Positions 25,043 to 32,671 of a DNA stretch of 32,671 nt are shown here, piece after piece. Within the stretch, counting starts at the first letter, position 1. The number at the start of each line of letters is the position of its first letter. This DNA comes from Scytonema sp. UIC 10036 (GTDB lineage: Bacteria > Cyanobacteriota > Cyanobacteriia > Cyanobacteriales > Nostocaceae). The stretch is from NCBI RefSeq assembly GCF_009725235.1, contig NZ_WJFC01000149.1:1-32671 (forward strand). The letters run 5' to 3'. The notes beneath the pieces are model-generated. The model made no database searches. It saw nothing but the letters and a program-made list of their open reading frames with translations, and was not told the origin of the DNA. Both the position numbers and the translations under genes were made by a program.

Positions 25043-26831
25043 CTATCAGTTTGCCTTGATAGATTTGCCCACAGAAACACCCTCGCTGCGTGGGGATCGC
25101 CGCGTGTTGCAATTCAGTGCTGAGGTGACCAAGCCTTTAGAACCCGGTCGCCTGATGCATGATTATAGTTTCACTGGCGTTGCAGGTCAACAGCTCTTCT
25201 ACGATGGTATGTTCGCCGATGGAGCTACTGTGGGTACTGACACTGTAACAGCTCGCTTAATTAGTCCTTCGGGCAACATTATTTTCAATCCAGGGTATCT
25301 TGAGGGTTATTCCACGGCAGATGTTGGTCCGTTCACCCTCACAGAAACCGGAACTTACAATCTTTTGCTTTCTGGCGAGAAAGATACGCCAACTGGATAC
25401 CGTTTCCGGCTGTGGGATTTGGCTGATGCTCGCTCAATGGAATTGAACAAACAAGTTAAGGAGAACTTGCTGCGCGGCAATGATACCAACCTCTATAAAT
25501 TTACTGGCACGGCAGGTCAACGTTTGTACCTTGATGGAATCTCTGGAAGTGATGCCAGATGGAAGCTATACCGCCCTGGCGATCGCTTGGTGCTAGCAGA
25601 CAACTATATCACAGATGATTTTGAACTGTTGCTACCAACAGACGGGGAATATATTCTGGCAGTTTCTGGCTATGGGAACACGCCGACACAGTACGGTTTC
25701 CAAGTCATCTCAACGAAAGCCGCAGCTTCTATTGTCACACCAGGAGAGGGTGAATCAAACAAAAGCGGTGAGGATAATGGTACTTACCGGGTCAGAATTG
25801 ATGTCACAGATGGTCGCGGCGGCAAGGCGATTCAAGATTATAAAATTCGCGTTGCACCAGAACCAGGAAATCATGCACCAACTATCATCACAGATGGGGT
25901 AAAAGCGGGTTTCAATGGTTGGCGCTATGTTTATGATGTTGATGCCGACGATGCCGATGGTGACACCCTGACCTATAGGTTAATGGATGCGCCCAGAGCA
26001 ATGTTCATTGATGATGTCACAGGCAAAATTATTTGGTCAAGCCCAGAAGTTGGCACTCATCAAGTGACAGTGCGCGTGGAAGATGGTCGCGGTGGTGTTG
26101 ATACGCAAACAATCGACTTAGTGATTAGCGATACTGTTCCCGGTACTGTCAAAGGGACTGTATACGCAGATATTGATAGTGACGGCAAGCGGGATTTGAC
26201 TAATCCGAACAATATGACACCAGATAACCGGGTTGTTATCGGTGAAACCTTCAAGGATATATACACCGCTTATAACTTGGGAAGCCCAAATGGCGTACCG
26301 CCAATGTTGGGAGGAATGACCTTCAAACGGAATGCCGATGGTACGGTTGACTTCAACACGATATTGATTGGTGGTGCAGCGGATAGCTGTGGCGGCGTCA
26401 TCATGGAACTGAAAGTCCAGCGAGGGGATGGCGGTCACATTATTGGGTTTGACGACGATGACGACCCAACAACTCCCTATGTTGCTAACTACTACGCTTA
26501 CGCCCCATACATTGATGCTGGTCTGGTTTACTATACCTCTGAGAATAAATTGCTAGCCAGCAGTGTGAAGGGTAGCTTGCGCGGTTTGCAAGAAGTTCCC
26601 GAGGGTCTACCTGGTGCAAGACAACTCAAATCCACTGGTGCAAACAACACTTTCTCCACTGTCAACTATTCTCCTGATGGCGCTATTACTTCAATTGAGA
26701 TTGAGACAACAGTAGGGGACAGACCTGGTGGTTTTGTGTATATGCCCGTGACCGCACCCAAGTTTGAAAATGGTGCTTCTTTACTGCTGGCAGAATGGAA
26801 CAATGACTCAATAAACGCCTATGTGTTGTGA
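25043..26831 (+). pseudogene. Internal fragment of a second rhs gene
   Basis: Positions 25043-26823 align without gaps to 12816-14596 of the giant gene (constant offset 12,227), with scattered substitutions of a few percent, many of them silent. The fragment covers the end of the PPC array, the cadherin-like segment and part of the GTVYADIDSDGKRD domain. It lacks its own start: the frame opens only at an internal TTG (25056) with no ribosome site. It ends at a TGA (26829-26831) provided by the inserted 578-bp element, giving the altered end AYVL. It is a decayed duplicate, though the frame is still intact over 591 codons. Confidence 0.85.
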
Positions 26832-27100
26832 CCTGCAATCATAAATGTCAAAACCTGCAATCAAGATTTTTTCAAACCAGAATTATTTGCAACTGAAATT
26901 ACGTCTCAACCAGGATTATTTGCTTTTGAACCAGGATTATTTGCAACTGAACCTGCAATCATGCAAACAAACCAGGATTAACTGCAACTAGACTTGTGTT
27001 CAGAAACTCATGGAGCTACCGAATAAATTTACTTTGAATTTTTTACCGACTTTCTTGACCACACAACAGGTAGTAGATGGTTGATTCAGTCTAAAAATCG

Positions 27101-27132
27101 GCAGTAAAATAAAGGGTAGTTTATTTTACTGC
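27101..27132. repeat. 13-bp perfect hairpin in the core of the 578-bp element
   Basis: GCAGTAAAATAAA (27101-27113) and TTTATTTTACTGC (27120-27132) pair perfectly around a 6-nt loop (GGGTAG). It could be a terminator or part of a small RNA; it lies between the two clusters of end repeats. Confidence 0.55.
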
Positions 27133-27360
27133 TAGTTGCATTTAATTCTGGTCTTTGACGAAATCACTATGTTGACAATTCGGGGGAATTTTTTTGAGTA
27201 AGCTGCTAAACTACCGTTTGGTGCGACTTTTGGCTAGTTGCAAATAATCCTGGTTCAAGTAGATGATTGCAGGTTCAGTTGCAAATAATCCTGGTTCATT
27301 TGCAGCTAATTCTGGTTTGGTCACTCCCTTAGTTGCAAATAATCCTGGCTGAAAAATGTC

Positions 27361-27387
27361 TTGATTGCTGGTTTAAGCATTTATAAT
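27361..27387 (+). promoter_or_regulatory. Possible outward promoter in the element's right end
   Basis: TTGATT (27361-27366) and a perfect TATAAT (27382-27387) are 15 nt apart and point into the truncated rhs gene. The spacing is shorter than the usual 17, and the same bases belong to the terminal repeat, so this is only a candidate. Confidence 0.3.
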
Positions 27388-30300
27388 TGCAGGTCGCAAC
27401 AGCTACGGGTAATTCTGTAGAGATTGATTACGATCCAGCTAATTCTCTGCAAACAGCATTAGATGCTAATGGTAATCCTACCACTTACGAGTATGATACC
27501 AGAGGCAATGTAGTACGGGTTGTTGATGCACTTGGTCATCAAACTCAGATGAAATACGATGACGACAATAATCTGTTACAAGTTACCAACGCAAACAATC
27601 TCGTCACCAAGTATGAGTATGACGAGTTTGGCAACCTGAAGTCACGCACAGAGGAGTATTGCGGTTGTCCTACTGTTGTGCCAGGAGTTACGTACTACAC
27701 TTACGATAAATACGGCAATATGACAACGCTGGTGACACCAACTGGTGCATCTATGACAATGGATTATGACCGTTTCGGTAATCTGCTGGCAATGAAAGAT
27801 GGCTTAGGCAATGTTATTCAGTCTTTCACCTATGATGCAGTAGGACAAGTGGAAACTGAAACTGATTCCACAGGAACGACAACATACCAATATGACGACT
27901 TTGGCAATGTCGTGACGACCATTGACGCTGATGGCGGCGTGACAACTTCTGAGTACTACGCTGACGGCAAGCTGAAACGGATGGTTGAGGATATGGGGAC
28001 TCCTGGTGATACCAGTGATGATGAAGTTTCCACTTTCGAGTATGACAAACTCGGACGCGAGAAATTTGCTGACTACGGCAATGGCATTTGGGTGAAATAC
28101 GATTATGAAGGCGCTGGTGGTGATTGGACCAAGTTGGAAGCACCAACTATTGGTAAAATGGAGCGCAAGTTAACGGTTGATGGGAAGTTAGCAGGTTGGG
28201 TGACTCCTGATGGTGATACGCCGACGTTCAAGTACGATATTGCGGGACGGTTGTTTAGAGAAACTGATGCTTCCGGTAATGATGTGACTGAATACGGGTA
28301 TGATGCTGCCGGACGGTTAACGAGCGTAAAAGACTTGCGGACGGGCGCAACCACCACCAAGAAGTATGATGCGGGTGGTCGGGTCATTGAAGAAGTTAAT
28401 GCCCTCAAGCTATTTACCCGATACAATTACAACACGCGCACTGGTCGCCTTGACTCTACGGAGAGCGGTAAGTATTTAACCAACACGGCTGGTCATATTG
28501 TCACCGACGCACAAGGAAAACCCGTAGTCGATACAACTGTTGAGCTCCGGGCTTATCGCTACCAGTATAATGGTTTACAGACAACAGTCATTGACCCCTT
28601 AGGACGCAAGACAACTAGTGTTAGTGATGATTACTACTTGCCCAAAGAAATTATTTATCAACTACGCGATGGGAGTAAATTCACTCAGAAAACAGAATAT
28701 CTTTACGCCAATAATCTGCAAGAAGCCAAAGATTATCCAACCAGAATCATTGATATAGGTGGTAATGACCGAGTGTTCGGATACGATGCACAGGGCAGAT
28801 TAAAAACTGCAACTGACCTTGCTAGCAATACCTACACCTACGATTACGATGATGATGGACTAGCTAAAATCACCTCACCCACAGGCGAAACTCTCCAGTA
28901 TCAGTACGATGCACTTGGTAATTTAGAAAAAGTCACATTCGGCAATAATACCTTTAAACAAATGTCCTATCGTCCTGGCGACAACCGTTTGGAAACAGTG
29001 ACATTACCAAGTGGAGAAACCATCGAGTACGATTACTATGAATCGGGACAAGTGAAAACCCAAACAACTAAGAACAACGGTGTTGTCACAGATACAGTTA
29101 GCTACACTTATACCACTGAGGGCGCGGTCAAGACAATGACCGACAGCACTGCTACTACGACTTATCGCTACGACAGCAACAACCGTCTCGAAGGGATGGA
29201 TTCTGCTAACGGTAGTAGTATTAGCTACACTTACGATTCCGTTGGACGTACTAAGACTGTCACCGAAAAAGGTTCTGCCAATGCAACAGCGTACACCACC
29301 GAGTATGATTACGATGTGTTTGGTAATTTGAACTGGATTAAAGACCCTGTAGGCGGAATTACCACAATGAAATATGATGTGGTCAACAGGTTGAAAGAAC
29401 GTACCTTACCCAATGGTGTGAAAACCGTCTATGAATATGATGACCTCGATAGAACTAAATCTATCGTCCACACTAACGCTATTGGGCAAGTGTTAACGTC
29501 TGTCACCTACGAACGTGAGGGAATCGGAGAACCAAGCAAGATTACCTGTGAAGATGGTTCCTATGTCAAACTCAAATACGATACCGCACTACGGGTTGAG
29601 AAAGAATCGTACTACAATGCATCGGGTACATTGTTGAAAGAAACAACCTATACTTATGATGCTTCTGGCAAGCGTCAGGCACAGTCAACGAGTGGTGGTA
29701 ATCGCACTTTCAATTACACGGATGGCTATCAATTAGATACTGTCACTGAAACTGGCGAGACCGAGAATTACGATTACGACACCGATGGAAGGTTGACGCT
29801 GATAAACAGAGATGGCAAGACGCTCGATCTAGACCACGATGCTTATGACCGTCTCACGATTGTTGAGAATGAAACCACTGGTCAAACAACACAGTATACT
29901 TATGATGGTGCTGGTAACAGAGTTAAGGCAGTATCCGGTAGTACTGAAAGAAGATTTTTGGTAGCACCGGCGATGGGTGGTGGTTTAGAATCAACTGATT
30001 TAATTACCGATGCTGCTGGTAATCTGATTTCCAACTACATCTACGCTGGTGGTTCAAGTCCGTTGATGCGAATAGGCGCTGATGGCAAGCCAGTGTACTA
30101 TTTAACTGATGCGATGGGTACTGTTATTGGGTTAGCTGATGGTCAAGGGGCGAGTGCTGGTAAGTTCCTCTATGATGCTTTTGGTAACATCTTGTCACAA
30201 GTAGGTGATAATAATAGCGCTGCGGGTGGTGACTTCAGGTTCCAAGGGCAATGGTTAGAATCTGAGAGCGGACTGTATCACTTTAGAGCAAGGGATTATG

Positions 30301-31151
30301 ACCCAGCAACGGGATTGTTCTTAAGTCGTGACAGAGTTGATATTATTGAGACACAGCCGGAGAGTTTTAATCCCTATCAGTTTGTGTATAACAACCCGTA
30401 TATTTATAGCGACCCGACAGGGATGTTTACGCTGGTTGAACTTAACTCGACTCAAAACTTTCAAGATATCTTACAAACTATTCGATATGAAGTGCAACAA
30501 CAAGCAAGGGAATATATTATAGATAAAGCAAAAGAAGTCATTAACGATGCAGCTATTTCTGCTCTTCGTGCAGTAATGCCCATTGATGTAAATTCTGTAT
30601 TTAACTTCTTCAAAGCTAACAATTTACTTGAGGCAGGAAACGAATGGGCAGGTAGTGCTAGTAAACACGTCAATAACCGTTTTGAAAATGACCAAAACTT
30701 TCTTGACAACATATATATTGAAGTTCCAGTTGACCCCAAATCAGGAAAACCATCAGGCAACGGCGCGAATATAAGAGACTTTTCTGTATTCAGGCTATTT
30801 CCCGAACGAGCTTTCGATTTAGGTGGAAACCCAAACCATCCAAGGCCAGATTATATTATCAGACCTGATGCACCTCGAAATACAAGTGAAAGAAGTTGGT
30901 TAATTGGTGATATTAAGCTAGCAGTCACGACTATGATTAACAGTTATTTTGAGAGAAAAAATCAGCAAGAGCAATGGCAGGCTATTGCTCAACACGCAGC
31001 CAACTATGGTTATCGCTTTGCCGGTTTCTTTACACTATGGTCTGGAACTTCAGCAGAGAATGAAAAAGTGCGGAAAGAGGCTTTTAAGGATGGTATTGTT
31101 GTAGTCATCCTATCTTTAAGGGAAAAGAGAGGATTTCGCTCCCCTCTATAG
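27387..31151 (+). CDS. N-terminally truncated RHS protein with toxin tip 2
   Basis: This frame is open for 1,254 codons and starts at a TTG inside the end of the 578-bp element, without a ribosome site. From 27402 it matches the giant gene from 18496 on: YD repeats, the YCGCP motif, and the RHS core ending YNNPYIYSDPTGM at 30425. The C-terminal domain (30426-31151) is different but related: YIEVPV, RPDYII (Asp 1155), SWLIGDIKLA (Asp 1175, Lys 1177), QWQAIAQHA and GIVVVILS, again PD-(D/E)XK-like. About 17.5 kb of 5' coding sequence is absent from this copy, so it may be silent, or act as an orphan tip cassette that recombines into the full gene. The frame has not decayed, which argues for recent origin or selection. 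Confidence 0.8.
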   Translation: MQVATATGNSVEIDYDPANSLQTALDANGNPTTYEYDTRGNVVRVVDALGHQTQMKYDDDNNLLQVTNANNLVTKYEYDEFGNLKSRTEEYCGCPTVVPGVTYYTYDKYGNMTTLVTPTGASMTMDYDRFGNLLAMKDGLGNVIQSFTYDAVGQVETETDSTGTTTYQYDDFGNVVTTIDADGGVTTSEYYADGKLKRMVEDMGTPGDTSDDEVSTFEYDKLGREKFADYGNGIWVKYDYEGAGGDWTKLEAPTIGKMERKLTVDGKLAGWVTPDGDTPTFKYDIAGRLFRETDASGNDVTEYGYDAAGRLTSVKDLRTGATTTKKYDAGGRVIEEVNALKLFTRYNYNTRTGRLDSTESGKYLTNTAGHIVTDAQGKPVVDTTVELRAYRYQYNGLQTTVIDPLGRKTTSVSDDYYLPKEIIYQLRDGSKFTQKTEYLYANNLQEAKDYPTRIIDIGGNDRVFGYDAQGRLKTATDLASNTYTYDYDDDGLAKITSPTGETLQYQYDALGNLEKVTFGNNTFKQMSYRPGDNRLETVTLPSGETIEYDYYESGQVKTQTTKNNGVVTDTVSYTYTTEGAVKTMTDSTATTTYRYDSNNRLEGMDSANGSSISYTYDSVGRTKTVTEKGSANATAYTTEYDYDVFGNLNWIKDPVGGITTMKYDVVNRLKERTLPNGVKTVYEYDDLDRTKSIVHTNAIGQVLTSVTYEREGIGEPSKITCEDGSYVKLKYDTALRVEKESYYNASGTLLKETTYTYDASGKRQAQSTSGGNRTFNYTDGYQLDTVTETGETENYDYDTDGRLTLINRDGKTLDLDHDAYDRLTIVENETTGQTTQYTYDGAGNRVKAVSGSTERRFLVAPAMGGGLESTDLITDAAGNLISNYIYAGGSSPLMRIGADGKPVYYLTDAMGTVIGLADGQGASAGKFLYDAFGNILSQVGDNNSAAGGDFRFQGQWLESESGLYHFRARDYDPATGLFLSRDRVDIIETQPESFNPYQFVYNNPYIYSDPTGMFTLVELNSTQNFQDILQTIRYEVQQQAREYIIDKAKEVINDAAISALRAVMPIDVNSVFNFFKANNLLEAGNEWAGSASKHVNNRFENDQNFLDNIYIEVPVDPKSGKPSGNGANIRDFSVFRLFPERAFDLGGNPNHPRPDYIIRPDAPRNTSERSWLIGDIKLAVTTMINSYFERKNQQEQWQAIAQHAANYGYRFAGFFTLWSGTSAENEKVRKEAFKDGIVVVILSLREKRGFRSPL

Positions 31152-31203
31152 CAATCAGCAATCATGTATGGCTTATAAGTTTTGTCTTCTTTATAAGTAG
31201 AGT

Positions 31204-31240
31204 AAAGATAAGCTTTTTAGGAAAAGTAAAACTTATCTTT
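31204..31240. terminator. Hairpin between rhs tip 2 and its ankyrin gene
   Basis: AAAGATAAG (31204-31212) pairs with CTTATCTTT (31232-31240), and inside it CTTTT pairs with AAAAG. It is AT-rich and no T-run follows. It occupies the same place as the hairpin at 22207-22250 in the first toxin-immunity pair. Confidence 0.35.
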
Positions 31241-31276
31241 GTTTACTGTAGTAAGATTTATCAGGAAATAATACCA

Positions 31277-32365
31277 ATGATGTCTAATCAAAATGATGAG
31301 CCAGAAGAAATTGAAACACTACTCTTTGATGCTATTGATTCTGGCGATTTAGAAACCGTCAAAAAAATCTTGTGGAAAGGTGTAAATAATAATCAATGCC
31401 TGTTCAATTTTGGTTATACGCCTCTTGAATATGCAGTCGAAAAAGGTGAATTGTCAATTGTACAAACTATGTTGTCAACTGGAGTCAATATCAATGCAGG
31501 AGCTACACAATTTCCACTGGATATTGCTGTTAAAGCAGGACGAGCAGATATAACTTTAGCTTTTCTTCAAGCAGGAGCAGAGGTTAATCTCAATCTTGGT
31601 GACGGATGGACACTCTTAATGAGCGCTGCCAATGCTGGTCATCTTAGTATTGTGAAACTCTTGGTTGAAAGAGGTGCTAATATCAACGCCACTACAGAAC
31701 AAGGGGTTAGCGCTCTAATGTGTGCTGCTCGTGAGGGATGGCAAGCGGTATTCAATTATTTAGCTCCTCTAAGTTCTCCAGAAATTAGAGAGCAAGTAGC
31801 TAAACAACTTCCCACAGGGTTACTGTATCCTCACAGGAAAAATGACTTATTGATTAATGACTTTATTCTAGCTGCTGGACAAGGAGATGTTGATGTTGTA
31901 AGAAATGCCATTTTTGCCGGAGTAGATATTGATACTGTTGATACTGATGGCAATTCTGGGCTACACTTGGCGATTCTTCACGATCAATTAGATGTAGTTC
32001 GATTTCTGATAGAAGCTGGGGCTAATATAGAGATTAAGCATGAGCGGTATGAAACCACTCCTTTAATTACAGCTGTTACAAGAGGACAACTCGAAATAGT
32101 GCAATTTTTAATTGATTCTGGTGCAGATGTACATGTGAAGCATGAAGGTAGCACACTTTTAGCTTTAGCTGTAGAGCAAGCAGTTTCGTGGAAACAGACA
32201 GAGCGTAAACTCCAATATATGGATATTATCAAAACTCTGATTCGGGCAGGAGTAGATATAAAGATAAAAGACTTCTCTGGCAAGACAGCTATAGAAATTG
32301 CAACTCATAAAGGTGAGATTGAGATTGTTCAACTTATCCGAAAAGCTGGAGTCAAAGAAAACTGA
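31277..32365 (+). CDS. Ankyrin-repeat protein, likely immunity to toxin tip 2
   Basis: This 362-residue protein has two ankyrin blocks (residues about 45-165 and 195-355; for example TLLMSAANAGHLSIVKLLVE and TPLITAVTRGQLEIVQFLID). They are separated by a linker containing FNYLAPLSSPEIREQVAK. It starts at ATG 31277 (a second ATG follows at 31280) with AGGA at 31263-31266. It lies 125 bp downstream of toxin tip 2, the same layout as the first pair. The three ankyrin proteins in this window share the block-linker-block plan and the acidic N-terminus but differ at most surface positions, as expected if each matches its own toxin. Direct neutralisation is inferred from context. Confidence 0.8.
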   Translation: MMSNQNDEPEEIETLLFDAIDSGDLETVKKILWKGVNNNQCLFNFGYTPLEYAVEKGELSIVQTMLSTGVNINAGATQFPLDIAVKAGRADITLAFLQAGAEVNLNLGDGWTLLMSAANAGHLSIVKLLVERGANINATTEQGVSALMCAAREGWQAVFNYLAPLSSPEIREQVAKQLPTGLLYPHRKNDLLINDFILAAGQGDVDVVRNAIFAGVDIDTVDTDGNSGLHLAILHDQLDVVRFLIEAGANIEIKHERYETTPLITAVTRGQLEIVQFLIDSGADVHVKHEGSTLLALAVEQAVSWKQTERKLQYMDIIKTLIRAGVDIKIKDFSGKTAIEIATHKGEIEIVQLIRKAGVKEN

Positions 32366-32671
32366 AAGAATTTTTGAGTCAGCAATGATTACTACTGACC
32401 CGGATGGCAATTGTTGACAACAATTGCTAATCGTAAAACGCTCTTTACAGTCTATCAACTCTAAGTCTTATTCCGACCTATTTTCTAGATTCTTTATTCT
32501 TGATTCTATATTCAAGAAAGCTTCGCCACCTTAGTATTTTCACGCATTCAACTGCCAACCTCACAACCAAATTAAGTAGACTCATCATTGTGATATAGAT
32601 AACCAACAAGCCATTATGCAAGAGGGAGTTTGTACCAAGAACAATACTCCTCATTAAGAGGAGGGGGGGAT
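32366..32671. other. 306-bp 3' gap with palindromes
   Basis: No ORF is supported. It contains a near-perfect 21-bp palindrome (32407-32427), a small TTCTTGA/TCAAGAA hairpin (32497-32518), and a CTCCTC/GAGGAG hairpin at the very end (32647-32663). Confidence 0.5.
32407..32427. terminator. 21-bp palindrome after the last ankyrin gene
   Basis: GCAATTGTTG, a central A, then CAACAATTGC form a palindrome 42 nt after the ankyrin stop codon. No T-run follows directly, so it could equally be a protein-binding site. Confidence 0.4.

Larger units (their letters stand above)
26824..27401. mobile_element. 578-bp non-autonomous Tn7-like element at the rhs deletion junction
   Basis: The ends are TGTTGTGACCTGCAATCATA and, in reverse from the right, TGTTGCGACCTGCAATTATA; the terminal repeat extends to about 24 bp with two mismatches. 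Subterminal copies of AACCAGGATTATTTGCAACT lie in direct orientation at 26875, 26908, 26929 and 26970, and inverted at about 27133, 27235, 27276, 27297 and 27330. A second motif, ACCTGCAATCA, occurs at 26831, 26853 and 26951, and inverted at 27264, 27362 (one variant base) and 27384. No ORF lies inside. The flanking 5-mers (CTATG and GCTAC) do not match, and the rhs sequence on the two sides is not contiguous (14596 against 18496 in the intact gene), so insertion was accompanied or followed by deletion. The repeat layout matches TnsB/TniA-type transposon ends. Confidence 0.75.

Noticed and set aside
26875..27350. Repeats as a CRISPR array or plasmid iterons
   Set aside because: Copies change orientation at the centre, spacing is irregular, and they lie between terminal inverted repeats. 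No replication gene is nearby.
26819..27406. Target-site duplication around the 578-bp element
   Set aside because: CTATG and GCTAC do not match, and the flanks come from non-adjacent parts of the rhs gene.

Overview
The window looks like an accessory region of a filamentous, Nostocales-type cyanobacterium. The signs are scattered GCGATCGC (HIP1) octamers, short hairpin repeats in the intergenic DNA, IS5- and IS66-like transposase relics that read like cyanobacterial ones, and a very large repeat-rich surface-type protein. A MOBP-type relaxase/MobC pair at the left edge suggests plasmid or integrative-element DNA. The species cannot be named from the sequence.

Layout. 43-893 (minus strand) holds mobC and a relaxase gene that is only 154 codons long, overlapping by 4 bases. 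894-1823 is mostly non-coding, with one broken ORF fragment. 1824-2597 encodes an unrecognised 257-aa protein. 2809-22194 is one uninterrupted 6,461-codon gene: a polymorphic toxin of the RHS/YD-repeat type. Its order is Ig/cadherin-like domains, a 6.5-kb array of pre-peptidase-C-terminal-like (PPC) beta modules, more cadherin-like modules, a DUF6531-like segment, YD repeats, the RHS core, and a C-terminal domain with a PD-(D/E)XK-type nuclease signature. It is followed at once by an ankyrin-repeat gene (22297-23220), the likely immunity gene.

From 23.2 kb to the end lies a decayed second copy of the same system, rebuilt by mobile DNA. It contains transposase relics, an orphan truncated ankyrin gene (24501-25010), an internal rhs fragment (25043-26823), a 578-bp transposon-like element, and an rhs 3' part with a different, distantly related nuclease tip (27387-31151). 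Its own ankyrin gene follows (31277-32365). The 3.9 kb of rhs between the two fragments is missing and the 578-bp element sits in its place.

The most unusual content is two small non-coding elements, 23273-23571 and 26824-27401. Each has TGT...ACA ends, imperfect terminal inverted repeats, and several ~20-bp subterminal repeats pointing inward from both ends. The first is flanked by a perfect 5-bp duplication (TAGAC). This is the end organisation of the Tn7/Tn5053 (TnsB/TniA) transposon superfamily, which includes CRISPR-associated transposons, but with no protein-coding cargo. They look like non-autonomous miniature Tn7-like elements, one of which took part in remodelling a toxin locus.
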